A DNA stretch of 64,000 bases. Origin: JBKCUI01 sp052161605. GTDB lineage: Bacteria; Planctomycetota; Planctomycetia; Pirellulales; Pirellulaceae. This document shows positions 43,896 to 52,796 of the stretch, piece by piece. Numbering within the stretch: position 1 is the first letter of the stretch; every line of letters starts with the position of its first letter. Location: the NCBI GenBank assembly GCA_052161605.1, contig CP197409.1; one strand, written 5' to 3'. The position numbers and the translations under genes are program-made. The notes beneath the pieces were generated by a model, which saw only the letters and a program-made list of their open reading frames with translations, made no database searches and was not told the origin of the DNA.

Positions 43896-44224
43896 TTACT
43901 GTTGAGCTTGATCTGGCTGGTTCGTATCGGGCTGTATTGACGCAGGTCGATTGTGCCAGACGTGTCGAAACCAAGTAGGAAGTCGAAACGTGTTTGGATT
44001 TTGGTGAACGGGGATAGTTGGCAAAACCGGATTTTGTACTTCTAGCCGCAACTGGCCGTAGCAGTGATTAAACTGCTCGATAAAAACATCCGTGGCGTCT
44101 GGGAGCGAGATCGCCCCCACAATTTTCCTGCCTTGGCGGATAACTCCCTTAATGCATTCTCGATCGCTTCCTGACGACATGTCCCACCACTTCCTTTAGG
44201 TTTAATTTGGATGTCTCGGCCCAA
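43896..44224 (-). pseudogene. Small hypothetical gene with a one-base frameshift, downstream of mfnB
   Basis: Minus-strand ATG at 44224 overlaps the end of the mfnB-like gene by 23 bases and reads MGRDIQIKPKGSGGTCRQEA, ENALRELSAKAG, then drifts into nonsense. In the adjacent frame the sequence continues sensibly as KIVGAISLPDATDVFIEQFN, CYGQLRLEVQNPVLPTIPVH to a stop at 43896-43898. One extra A in the AAAA run near 44122 would join them into a protein of about 108 residues. I do not recognise the family. Natural frameshift, assembly error or programmed -1 shift cannot be separated here. Confidence 0.5.
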
Positions 44225-45065
44225 CCGGATTAGATTGGAAGAGAGCCGTCAGGTCCTGTAAAGAGGACTGATCAATAGAATCGGTTCGATTGTTCTGTTT
44301 GCAAGCGGCACCGCGAACCCCGATCACATCCGCCCCAACCGACATCAGTGTACGGATTTCCGCCCGGCGAAGCGAGCCCGCCAACGCAACCCGGATCCCG
44401 TGTTCCGAGGCTTGAGCGATCATCGACTGCAAATGGTCCGGGGTATGGTAGTCAGTCAGACACTTGCCATTCTTTCGATACGTATCCATCAAAACACGGT
44501 CGCCGCCTGCTTCTAGGCAAAGGTTCAGAATACAAGTCCAGGATGGGGAGCACGCCTGGCTCGCATCGGCATAGTAGACAGGAATTAAGCGGCCGCGACC
44601 TCCCAGACATTCTGACAACTGAACGAATAATGCTCGACAATTGTCCCATACGGTCCGAGCTGGAGGACTAGGCGAGTCCACAGATTCGTGCTGATCCGGA
44701 GATGGGCGCCGTTCAGCGGGCGAGCCGTAGGTGCCCGAAAACGCCAGCTTGAAGAGGGTGTTTTCTGAGAAACTGTTCGCGTATTCAACCAATTCCGAAC
44801 GCGAGGATTCGGTCGCTTCCCCCAGCGCAACGCTGAGTTTCTTGGGGGAGGGGGATTGAGATATCAGCCTTTCGACGCGGAGGGCTAAATCGTGCTGAGG
44901 CCGTCCGAGCGGTCCGTTTTGTGGGTCTTTGACGTCCACCCAATCCGCACTGGATCTCGCCACCAACTCCGATTCCATTAGATCTCTAACACTCACGAGC
45001 AACGACACGGTGCGATTTTTACCCGATTCGTTTGGTTGCAACCGGGGAGCAAGTGTTGTTGCCAT
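44202..45065 (-). CDS. (5-formylfuran-3-yl)methyl phosphate synthase-like protein (MfnB/DUF556)
   Basis: A 287-residue TIM-barrel protein; start set at MATTLAPRL, with a TTG six codons earlier as alternative. Family blocks: LLVSVRDLMESELVARSSADWVDVKDPQNGPLGRP (active-site Lys/Asp region), GDRVLMDTYRKNGKCLTDY and VALAGSLRRAEIRTLMSVGADVIGVRGAACKQNNR. In methanogens MfnB makes the furan precursor of methanofuran from glyceraldehyde-3-phosphate; in planctomycetes and methylotrophs homologues accompany H4MPT-linked C1 transfer. The central region has an insertion (residues about 100-135) rich in Ser/Pro. Divergent from rnd. Confidence 0.8.
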   Translation of the reverse strand: MATTLAPRLQPNESGKNRTVSLLVSVRDLMESELVARSSADWVDVKDPQNGPLGRPQHDLALRVERLISQSPSPKKLSVALGEATESSRSELVEYANSFSENTLFKLAFSGTYGSPAERRPSPDQHESVDSPSPPARTVWDNCRALFVQLSECLGGRGRLIPVYYADASQACSPSWTCILNLCLEAGGDRVLMDTYRKNGKCLTDYHTPDHLQSMIAQASEHGIRVALAGSLRRAEIRTLMSVGADVIGVRGAACKQNNRTDSIDQSSLQDLTALFQSNPVGPRHPN

Positions 45066-45177
45066 GTCGAGTTCTTTGTACAACTAAGGATCGGTTTTTG
45101 AGTTAGGTTTAGCGGACCATACGACATATGTCCAGGTGCCGTAGTTCGGCCGAGAGGCATGTTAGAGTGGAGCAGGA

Positions 45178-46362
45178 TTGAGCGTTCAGTTTAGTTATAT
45201 CACAAACCAGGAATCTCTCCATTCACTTTGCGAACAAGTGGCGAAGCACAGACGTGTAGCCTTTGATACGGAGTTTGTGGCCGAGGATTCTTATCGCCCT
45301 GAACTGTGTTTACTTCAAGTAGCGACTTCCGAGGGGGTCGCGATTGTTGATCCTTACTTGATTGAAGATCTAACCCCTTTTTGGGCTACCTTGGTTGCTC
45401 CGAATCACCGGGTCGTTGTTCATGCGGGACGGGAAGAGCTACTCTTTTGTTTTCGCTCCGTCCAGAAATTGATTCCGAATCTATTTGACGTTCAGTTGGC
45501 GGCTGCTTTTCTGGGGCATGAGTACCCAGCGTCCTACGGAAACATTGTTCACCGTTATACAGGCAAGAGTCTTGATAAAGAAGAAACGCGATCCGACTGG
45601 CGAAAACGTCCCTTGTCCAATCAGCAGTTGCAATACGCCGCCCAGGACGTGAAGGATCTGCTCCGGCTAGAGGAGAAAATGACCTCGGAGCTTAAAGCGG
45701 CAGACCGGACCGCATGGTACGAAGAAGAGGTTCAATCCTGGCAAGAGGATTTAGCCAACTACGAGAACAGCGATAATTGGTACCGCATCAGTGGCATCCA
45801 GGCGTTGTCGGGATCCAGCCTAGCGATCGTCAAGGCGTTGTGGACATGGAGAGAGCAACGGGCTCGTGAGCGAGACCTACCAGCCAGAAAAATTTTACGC
45901 GATGACTTGATGATCGAATTAGCCCGACGAGGGAACGGCGACGCGAGGCGCATGGCATCGCTTCGCGGCATGGAGCATCGACATGTCAAGCAGATGATCC
46001 CAGATTTGGTCGAGGTGATCGATCAAGCACAGAACGATCCCATTCCGGCTTGGCCACGAAAATCGAAGCTCGGGCGTGGACAGCCACCTGCCATGCTGAC
46101 TCAGTTTCTGGCTGCTGCATTAGCTTACATCTGCAGAACGAAAAAGATCTCGCCGGCAGTCGTCGCAACTTCGGATGACCTCCGCGACTTCGTCAAGTAT
46201 CGGCTCGAGGGGCACGAAAAGGATTGGCCCCCACCTAGTTTGGCAACAGGCTGGCGTGCTGAGATCGTTGGGCGTGAGCTGGACGATCTGTTACAAGGTA
46301 AAATCGGAATGGTGCTAGATAACTTGCAGAGTGATCTCCCCATCCGATTTCATCGTATTTGA
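45178..46362 (+). CDS. rnd: Ribonuclease D
   Basis: A 394-residue protein; the start is TTG at 45178 with GGAG seven bases upstream. DEDD exonuclease motifs: FDTEFVAEDSYRPELCLLQVAT (Exo I, Asp and Glu), HAGREELLFC ... LFDVQLAAAFLG (Exo II), YAAQDVKDLLRL (Exo III, Tyr and Asp). One or two HRDC domains follow (residues about 205-290 and beyond). RNase D trims tRNA 3' ends. The last four bases overlap an upstream extension of the next open frame only, so coupling with the P-type ATPase is uncertain. Confidence 0.92.
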   Translation: MSVQFSYITNQESLHSLCEQVAKHRRVAFDTEFVAEDSYRPELCLLQVATSEGVAIVDPYLIEDLTPFWATLVAPNHRVVVHAGREELLFCFRSVQKLIPNLFDVQLAAAFLGHEYPASYGNIVHRYTGKSLDKEETRSDWRKRPLSNQQLQYAAQDVKDLLRLEEKMTSELKAADRTAWYEEEVQSWQEDLANYENSDNWYRISGIQALSGSSLAIVKALWTWREQRARERDLPARKILRDDLMIELARRGNGDARRMASLRGMEHRHVKQMIPDLVEVIDQAQNDPIPAWPRKSKLGRGQPPAMLTQFLAAALAYICRTKKISPAVVATSDDLRDFVKYRLEGHEKDWPPPSLATGWRAEIVGRELDDLLQGKIGMVLDNLQSDLPIRFHRI

Positions 46363-46448
46363 CGTTAGGCCCTCGATTCTTTAAGCATGGGTTAGCACGA
46401 TTGGCACCCATCGCAGTGTCATTAATGCAACCAAGAAAAGTAGGAAGC

Positions 46449-48404
46449 ATGCAATCAAGCAACGACCAACGTGAACAAATGGGTCAATTGCGTCTGGGAG
46501 CTTGGGCAACTGCGGCTTGTTTCATTTTGGGTGTTGCCGGTTTCCTTCTTCATCAATGGAAATCGGGAGATGGGATTTCTCCTGCGATTGCCTGCTACGT
46601 GATGGCATACCTGGCTGGTGGTTATAGCACAGCGAAGTCTTCGCTGAGTTCATTGCGGCAAGGCAAGCTGAACGTCGATACGCTCATGTTGATCGCAGCT
46701 ACAGGAGCTGCCCTACTCGGGCAATGGGGAGAGGGAGTCGTATTGCTCTTTCTGTTCTCGCTCAGTGGTACTTTGGAAACGTATGCGATGGTGCGTACCA
46801 ATCGCGCCATCGAATCCATCATGAAGCTTCGACCGCGAGTTGCCACCAAGGTTACGACTGACGGCGGAGACGATTGCGTTGTTCCTATCGAGTCACTTCA
46901 AGTAGGAAATCAAGTTCGAATCAAGCCAGGAGAGTGTATTCCTGTTGATGGTGTTGTCGTGGATGGGGAAGCTTGGGCGGACGAGTCGTCTCTCACGGGC
47001 GAGAGCAACCCGGTTGAAAAATCTGTCGGTAGCCACGTCTTTGCTGGCGCCATGAATAGTCGCGGGACGTTGATCGTTCGGATGAGCAAATCGCCCGAAG
47101 ACTTCACGATTCAAAAAACAATACAAATGGTGCACGATGCCCAATCCAGGTCCTCACCGTCGCAAAGGTTTGTCGAAGCATGGCAACAACCGTATGTGAT
47201 ATTAGTGCTTATCCTTGCCTCGCTTACATTTTTGGGATCCAGATATCTTCATACCAAAGACTGGGGAGATGCATTTTATCATGCCATGGTTGTTTTGGTC
47301 GCCGCTTCACCGTGTGCTGTCGTCTTGAGCGTTCCAGCGGTTATGCTTTCCGCCATAGCGGTGGCGGGCAGAAACGGCGTTCTGGTCAAGGGACCCATGT
47401 TTCTCGAGTTGCTGAGTCAGCTTGATACGATCGCATTTGACAAGACGGGAACCATAACAAGAGGCAAGCCGACCGTGACCGAAATCTGGACACCAGATGG
47501 GAGCGACCCGGAAAAAATACTTTTGCTCGCGGGTTTAGTCGAATCGCAGAGCGAGCACCCTTTGGCCATCCCCATTGTTGCAGAAATCAAGCGGCGCGGC
47601 ATTTCCCTTCCATTGGAGAAGGTCAAAGAATTCCACAGCCATACGGGAAGAGGAGTTCATGGCACCGTCATGGGGTATTGGGTTGGGATCGGTAAGGAAG
47701 TTTTGTTTGATTCCCATGAGTACTCTATGCCGGATGACTTAAAGGCTCAAATCCAACGTATGCGTGAACGGGGACAAACCGCATTGCCGATTGTAACGTC
47801 GGATCGAGAGCTTTATGGAGCGATCAGTGTTATTGACCCACTAAGGAGTGAGACGGTCGAAGCTTTGAATCAACTCATCGGCTTGAACATAACAAAACTC
47901 GTTCTGTTGACCGGTGATGACCTGCTCGTCGCAAAGGCCGTCACGCAAGGGTTGCCCCTTCAACAAATTTCAGCCGGTCTAATGCCTGAGGACAAAGTAC
48001 GGCAGATCGGTAAGCTTACGGAGGGAGGTCACGTCGTGGCAATGGTGGGTGACGGCGTTAACGATGCGCCCGCATTAGCAGCGGCACAAGTTGGGATTGC
48101 GATGGGAAGTCGCGGATCCGATGTGGCATTGGATGTCGCAGATGTTGTCCTCATGCACGATGACTTGAGAAAGCTTCCCTTTGCAATTCGACTGAGTCGT
48201 GTGGCCAGAGATCGAGTCAAATGGAATCTGAGATTCGCATTTGGGATGATCATGCTGCTTTTGATCGCGTCGTTTTATGATATGCCGTTATGGATGGGAG
48301 TGGTTGGCCACGAGGGCAGCACGCTGATCGTTGTATTCAATGGCATTCGTTTGTTGCTATGGTCGGATGGAACCTCGAAGCGATCGAAAGCATTGTCGAA
48401 TTAG
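46449..48404 (+). CDS. P1B-type heavy-metal-transporting ATPase (P1B-4-like)
   Basis: A 651-residue protein if started at MQSSNDQREQ (46449); MQPRKVGS at 46425 is an alternative. No N-terminal heavy-metal-associated domain. Hallmarks: TGES in the actuator domain, phosphorylation motif FDKTGTITRGKPT, SEHPLA, and GDGVNDAPALAAA. The metal-site helix reads ASPCAVVLSVPAVM (SPC rather than CPC) and the last helices carry HEGSTLIVVFNGIRLL, both marks of the P1B-4 group (Co, Zn, Fe efflux). It sits in the inner membrane. No regulator gene is adjacent. Confidence 0.92.
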   Translation: MQSSNDQREQMGQLRLGAWATAACFILGVAGFLLHQWKSGDGISPAIACYVMAYLAGGYSTAKSSLSSLRQGKLNVDTLMLIAATGAALLGQWGEGVVLLFLFSLSGTLETYAMVRTNRAIESIMKLRPRVATKVTTDGGDDCVVPIESLQVGNQVRIKPGECIPVDGVVVDGEAWADESSLTGESNPVEKSVGSHVFAGAMNSRGTLIVRMSKSPEDFTIQKTIQMVHDAQSRSSPSQRFVEAWQQPYVILVLILASLTFLGSRYLHTKDWGDAFYHAMVVLVAASPCAVVLSVPAVMLSAIAVAGRNGVLVKGPMFLELLSQLDTIAFDKTGTITRGKPTVTEIWTPDGSDPEKILLLAGLVESQSEHPLAIPIVAEIKRRGISLPLEKVKEFHSHTGRGVHGTVMGYWVGIGKEVLFDSHEYSMPDDLKAQIQRMRERGQTALPIVTSDRELYGAISVIDPLRSETVEALNQLIGLNITKLVLLTGDDLLVAKAVTQGLPLQQISAGLMPEDKVRQIGKLTEGGHVVAMVGDGVNDAPALAAAQVGIAMGSRGSDVALDVADVVLMHDDLRKLPFAIRLSRVARDRVKWNLRFAFGMIMLLLIASFYDMPLWMGVVGHEGSTLIVVFNGIRLLLWSDGTSKRSKALSN

Positions 48405-48716
48405 TCGATCGGTAAATGGGAATCTACCACTTATAAGAGCGTAACGGCGCAAGCCGTACGGTAACGGGCGACGCAAAGCGAGCCCGGGGAGACGCCTTCG
48501 ACGACGATATCCGAAGGGCCGTGAGACCCAAAGGGCCGGGAGAGTGTGATTGCCGGATAAGTTGATGGGCGGCGATCGCGCTGGAGCCCTACCGGAGGGC
48601 TCGCGCCCGTTCCGCTACTATTGGCTTCGGTACGCGATGTGGCCCCAAACTAATCCGGTATTTTTTATCAGCCGCTCGCCGTCGTTCGTGTCGAGCCGCG
48701 AATACTTGCAAGCACT
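48405..48716. other. 312-base gap between convergent genes, with short GC-rich hairpins
   Basis: ACGGC-GCAA-GCCGT forms a small hairpin at about 48442-48455, followed by GCGACGCAAAGCGAGCCCGG and a CCGAAGGGCC/GGCC-rich block. The arrangement looks like a degenerate repeat or a bidirectional terminator region. No gene is visible. Confidence 0.4.
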
Positions 48717-50111
48717 CTACGCCGAGTGGATGGCCCGATTGTCGACAGCCAAGGCGGCTTCGTGCATCGTCTCAGCCAAAGTCGGGTGTGCATGGCAGCT
48801 GCGAGCAATGTCTTCGCTGCTAGCCCCGAACTCGATCGAGACGGCAGCCTCGGCGATCAGATCTCCTGCTCGAGCACCGATGATGTGCACTCCCAGAACT
48901 CGGTCGGTCTTGGCATCGGCCAAAATCTTGACCCGCCCTTCGATATCGCCCAGCGTTCTAGCTCGACCGTTTGCACCGTAAGCCCCGACTCCCTTGCGGT
49001 ACTCGATGCCCGCTTCCTTGAGCTGCTCCTCGGTCTTGCCGACGGTTGCTATCTCCGGATAGGTGTAGACAACGGCAGGGATGCAGTCATAGTTGAAGTG
49101 AGCATGGATACCTGCGATTTTTTCAATACAAATCACCGCTTCCTCCATCGCCTTGTGAGCCAACATAGCTCCGCCGATGATGTCACCAACTGCATAAATT
49201 CCCTTGGCAGAAGTTTGGTAGTTTTCATCAACGGTGATGAAACCTCGCTTGTCGGTGGCGATCGAGACACTCTCAAGTCCGATATCTTGTGAGTTCGGCA
49301 CTCGACCCGCTGCCAGCAGAACGCGATCGCAGACAATTGGCTCGGCATCTTTGCATTTCACGACACACTTGCCATTCTCAACCTTGGCACTTTCCACCCA
49401 CGAGTTGAGTCGGAACTCGATTCCTTGGCGAGTGAACATGCGCTGTGCCAATTGGCTTAGTTCGTTGTCCATACCAGGCAGAATGCGGTTCATGGCTTCG
49501 AGCACGATGACTTTGCTACCCAAACGGTTCCAGACACTGCCAAGCTCCAATCCAATATAGCCCCCGCCGATGACGACAAATGTCTCGGGCACGGAGGGAT
49601 AGGATAGTGCTGCGGACGAATTGCCGATCAAATCGCCATCCTCTTCCACACCCTTCATGGAGGCTGGTCGCGATCCTGTTGCCAGAATAATGTGCTTGGC
49701 ACGAATCATGATTGGCTCGGACTCGGTTTCCACCACAACAGTACCTGGAGCGGTGACTTTACCTTTGCCTCGGTAACCCGTTACCTTGTTCTTTTTGAAC
49801 AGGAGATCGATACCTCCGGTGAGCGTTTGGACAACTTGGTCCTTGCGCTTCATCATGGCGGCCAAGTCCAAGCGGACATTGTCGACAGCGATCCCGTGAG
49901 TGCTGAGACCGTGTTTGGTGTCGTGGTAGATGTGACTCGATTCCAGGAGGGCTTTGCTCGGAATGCAGCCGACGCGAAGGCAGGTGCCGCCGAATTTCGA
50001 GTTTTCGTCGATGCAGGCCGCATTCATACCCAGCTGGGCAGCTCGGATTGCCGCGACATAGCCACCGGGGCCGCCACCGAGTACAACTACGTCGTGTTCC
50101 TGAATTTTCAT
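48717..50111 (-). CDS. lpdA: Dihydrolipoyl dehydrogenase
   Basis: A 464-residue flavoprotein of normal length. FAD motif GGGPGGYVAAIRAAQLG, redox disulfide GGTCLRVGCIPSKALLES, NAD motif VIGGGYIGLELGSVWNRLGSKV, second FAD block GIYAVGDIIGGAMLAHKAMEE, and the C-terminal catalytic HAHPTLAETMHEAAL. It is the E3 subunit of 2-oxoacid dehydrogenase and glycine cleavage complexes. E1 and E2 genes are not adjacent, so it may serve several complexes. Confidence 0.96.
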   Translation of the reverse strand: MKIQEHDVVVLGGGPGGYVAAIRAAQLGMNAACIDENSKFGGTCLRVGCIPSKALLESSHIYHDTKHGLSTHGIAVDNVRLDLAAMMKRKDQVVQTLTGGIDLLFKKNKVTGYRGKGKVTAPGTVVVETESEPIMIRAKHIILATGSRPASMKGVEEDGDLIGNSSAALSYPSVPETFVVIGGGYIGLELGSVWNRLGSKVIVLEAMNRILPGMDNELSQLAQRMFTRQGIEFRLNSWVESAKVENGKCVVKCKDAEPIVCDRVLLAAGRVPNSQDIGLESVSIATDKRGFITVDENYQTSAKGIYAVGDIIGGAMLAHKAMEEAVICIEKIAGIHAHFNYDCIPAVVYTYPEIATVGKTEEQLKEAGIEYRKGVGAYGANGRARTLGDIEGRVKILADAKTDRVLGVHIIGARAGDLIAEAAVSIEFGASSEDIARSCHAHPTLAETMHEAALAVDNRAIHSA

Positions 50112-50244
50112 GAGTCAGAGCCTTTTCTATCGTGTATTCGCAGGTTTCGTTCGCGTTTTGCCGACTTCAAAGCTTAGCTATTGAGCCCTAAATTCCAAGC
50201 ACACTTTTTCCGAGTTGCTGTCACCAACCGTTACCTGTCGCCAG

Positions 50245-50976
50245 ATGCCAATTACCGAACGAATCGATCGCACCGTCGAGTGGACCAAATGGCCCGCTGC
50301 GGGCTTGGCCGTCGCGACGTTGCCATGCACGTTGTACGCGATTGCGCTAGGGCTCTGGGATTCCTTGGCTTCCCCGGTCTATTTGGTGGCCTTCATGGCA
50401 GGATTGGGAGTGGTTTGGTTCGCTTATCGAACTGATTTGCGACGCTGGGATGTGGTGAAGACAGCATTTCGCTGGATGCATGATGCGAGCCAGTTCGTGA
50501 TTGCGACGATTATGCTTCATCCAGTTGTCTCGATTAGGCGTAATCGGCCAGCTCCAAACGAATCTAGGGTCCGTTGGCTTGGCAAAGGAAATTGGATCAT
50601 GCTGGTAACGCCGTACGTCATCCCTCTCAGCGCCGTATTGTTCTGGCTGCTGGGGCTCATCCTAATACCGACGCTGCGCAGCTTTTTGCTGGGCACGGGG
50701 CTCGGTGTTCACCTGCTCTACGTGCTTCACCAGTGGACACATGGTACACCGGAGCTCACTCGATTAGGGAAGCGATTTTGCTGGATGTTTCTGCCTGCGG
50801 CCAATCTAATGATTGCTGGCTTAGTCTTCGCCTTTGCCATTGAAGGCTTTGCCGGCACAAGCCGCTACCTTTATCACTTTGGCAACATGCCGCTCCGGAC
50901 TTGGACGGCGATTACAGCTTCAGATAAGATTTCAACCAAGCCAGGGGCGAGGTCGACTGCTGAGGAGCTTCGCTGA
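50245..50976 (+). CDS. Multi-pass membrane protein of unknown function
   Basis: A 243-residue protein from ATG 50245 (an alternative TTG lies ten codons upstream). Hydrophobic segments at about residues 18-62 (one hairpin), 115-150 and 180-205. A polar loop carries VLHQWTHGTPELTRLGKRFCW. The pattern recalls planctomycete membrane proteins near M50-type peptidases, but no HExxH is visible, so no function is assigned. It converges on the next minus-strand gene with a 65-base overlap. Confidence 0.7.
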   Translation: MPITERIDRTVEWTKWPAAGLAVATLPCTLYAIALGLWDSLASPVYLVAFMAGLGVVWFAYRTDLRRWDVVKTAFRWMHDASQFVIATIMLHPVVSIRRNRPAPNESRVRWLGKGNWIMLVTPYVIPLSAVLFWLLGLILIPTLRSFLLGTGLGVHLLYVLHQWTHGTPELTRLGKRFCWMFLPAANLMIAGLVFAFAIEGFAGTSRYLYHFGNMPLRTWTAITASDKISTKPGARSTAEELR

Positions 50977-51499
50977 GCTCGATTTCTCGAAGCAAACGTA
51001 CAACTTGTCGACGTTCCGACAGAGACGGTTCGCTTTCGGTTGCCACAAAAGATTGGGAAAGTTCGAAATCGCTTTCGGCAGACTTGGCTATTTCGATAGC
51101 TCGATTGACCAAGTCCGTATTCATAAGGTTCACAATAGTCTCCTTGGAGCGAGGTGGTACATCCACTGCTACGCTCCGGTTCAATGAGGAATGAAAATCG
51201 GCGACCGGCTGGTGTATTTCCTCTTCGTTCAGAGGACAAGACAACTGTACTCGCTCGTACAGGTCGGTACGGTTTCGAGGGTCCAGCAATCGGTAGGTCG
51301 CCAAAGCTACCTGGGCTCGCTTTTGATCAAAGGAATCCCGGTCGGCCGACGAATGGTGCGGTTGTTCGCGGTCAGATCGCAAATGCTCCGTAGCGGCGGA
51401 GCGTATCACATCGATACGACATTCCCCCCGCTCGAGTCCGAGCGTTCGGTAGCTGTGATGAAGAGGTAAAGTATTTGGTTTCAGTTGTTTTGTTTTCAT
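50912..51499 (-). CDS. Hypothetical protein with J-domain-like N-terminus
   Basis: A 195-residue protein. The first 90 residues have the spacing of the J-domain-like proteins common in planctomycetes (HHSYRTLGLERGECRIDVIRSAATEH, then VALATYRLLDPRNRTDLYERV), but no canonical HPD is present, so it is not a functional DnaJ. The remainder is helical and charged. Role unknown. Overlap with the opposite-strand membrane protein leaves some doubt about the exact C-terminus. Confidence 0.6.
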   Translation of the reverse strand: MKTKQLKPNTLPLHHSYRTLGLERGECRIDVIRSAATEHLRSDREQPHHSSADRDSFDQKRAQVALATYRLLDPRNRTDLYERVQLSCPLNEEEIHQPVADFHSSLNRSVAVDVPPRSKETIVNLMNTDLVNRAIEIAKSAESDFELSQSFVATESEPSLSERRQVVRLLREIELSEAPQQSTSPLAWLKSYLKL

Positions 51500-51822
51500 A
51501 TTTGTCTAGCTGCATCCCTGTCCCTGGACCGGTAAGCATCCTGCCTACTTATCGGTGGAATTGTAGTCGCGTCAACAGCGGTCACCCCTTTTCTTTTGGC
51601 TGTAGGTTGGACGTCTTCGGGCGGAAAAAGTTCGCCGGAATTTCTACTGGCGTATCCGACGCCCAAGCTGGCCAGCGGAAGTCCGTCCCGAAGCCCGCGC
51701 GGACTTTTCCGGCACTCGGAAAAAGTCGGGAAAATTTTCCAATTCTTTTCGTGACTCGCCCGTCCAGTCGCCAAGCATTCGAATGGGATTTGGTGGAGAC
51801 TTTTCCGGTCATACTGGTCGTA

Positions 51823-51845
51823 AAAGCCCGAACCTAGCGGGCTTT
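51823..51845. terminator. Rho-independent-like hairpin
   Basis: AAAGCCCG (51823-51830) pairs with CGGGCTTT (51838-51845) around a 7-base loop; the A and T ends make it usable in either direction. It lies 90 bases before rsfS. The remaining 51500-51822 is GC-rich with repeated CGGAAAAAG/TTTTCCGG words but no gene. Confidence 0.6.
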
Positions 51846-51934
51846 CACGTGACAATTCGAGTGATCTACCGTACTATTAATAGAACTGCGATATCAGCAG
51901 TTCGCTCTATCGCACTAATTATTGGTCTCTTGAA

Positions 51935-52369
51935 ATGCTTGGAATGGTCGACGCAGGAACAGAAAATAAAGCTCAGCAATCCATCGAGGAAAGCATCCGC
52001 AACGCGAAAATCGCTGCTCGTGTCGCAGCCGAAAACAAGGGGCAGGACATTGTTTTGATGGATCTGTCTCGTCAAACCAGCATTTTCGATTGCTTTTTGA
52101 TTGTCACCGGGACGAGCCGCAGGCAACTGCACGCGATTGCAGAGGAAATCCATCGCGCCCTCAAGGAGCACGGAGAATCCCGTCTCAGCCTGTCGGGTTA
52201 CGACGAAAGTCGATGGATCGCCATCGATTACGGCGGGATCGTTATCCACCTGTTCGATGAGGAATGGCGCAAGTTTTATGACTTGGAAGGGCTTTGGGCA
52301 GACGGAATCCGTGTCGACTTGACCGATACACTTCGCGATACTAGTGCCATCGTCAGATCGCCCGAATAG
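51935..52369 (+). CDS. rsfS: Ribosome silencing factor RsfS (Iojap/YbeB family)
   Basis: A 144-residue protein. It shows the family pattern GQDIVLMDLSRQTSIFDCFLIVTGTSRRQLHAIAEEIHRAL, GYDESRWIAIDYGGIVIHLFDEEWRKFYDLEGLWADG. RsfS binds ribosomal protein uL14 and blocks subunit joining when nutrients are low. The N-terminus carries about 25 extra residues; a second Met four codons on is also possible. It lies downstream of a terminator-like hairpin. Confidence 0.94.
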   Translation: MLGMVDAGTENKAQQSIEESIRNAKIAARVAAENKGQDIVLMDLSRQTSIFDCFLIVTGTSRRQLHAIAEEIHRALKEHGESRLSLSGYDESRWIAIDYGGIVIHLFDEEWRKFYDLEGLWADGIRVDLTDTLRDTSAIVRSPE

Positions 52370-52425
52370 CCCCCACTCATCCGTTGTTGCACTATCAGCC
52401 GTTGCACTTAAGGAACGTATTAAAC

Positions 52426-52635
52426 ATGGGAATCTCCGTACAGTACTTGTTATGGTTGTTTCCTGTTTTGGTGGCGACGTCCCTCGTTATGGCGGCTACT
52501 CGGCACGAACGAACCGATGAAATCATCAAGCAAGCGATCAAGACAGGGATTTGGACCGTTGGCTTTTTGCTAGCGATCGCTTCTGTGCTGTGGTTCGCGA
52601 TGTTTCTGATTGATTTATGGTTTCTGATCGATTGA
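52426..52635 (+). CDS. Small two-helix membrane protein
   Basis: A 69-residue protein starting at ATG 52426 with AAGGAAC about eleven bases upstream. Two hydrophobic helices (QYLLWLFPVLVATSLVMAA and TVGFLLAIASVLWFAMFLIDLWFL) are separated by a polar loop RHERTDEIIKQAIKTG. No family recognised; comparable small proteins occur in planctomycetes. It begins 56 bases after rsfS and may be co-transcribed with it. Confidence 0.7.
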   Translation: MGISVQYLLWLFPVLVATSLVMAATRHERTDEIIKQAIKTGIWTVGFLLAIASVLWFAMFLIDLWFLID

Positions 52636-52796
52636 TGCGCCCCGTTTGTTGGGTTTGGCAAAGCTCTCTATCTGCCTCGACTCTTCCGCGCGGACTTCGT
52701 ATGCTTCCACTGGATTTCTGGTAGTCTGTTGGTCGATTTTAATATGCAGTGAAATTGGCTGCTGGCGCCGTCCTCACAACAGATAAAGGTATCGCT

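Noticed and set aside
48550..49292. Plus-strand frames opposite lpdA
   Set aside because: Shadow frames; lpdA is complete on the other strand.
51475..51837. Overlapping frames on both strands in the gap before rsfS
   Set aside because: Low-complexity composition, no ribosome site, ends within a terminator-like hairpin.
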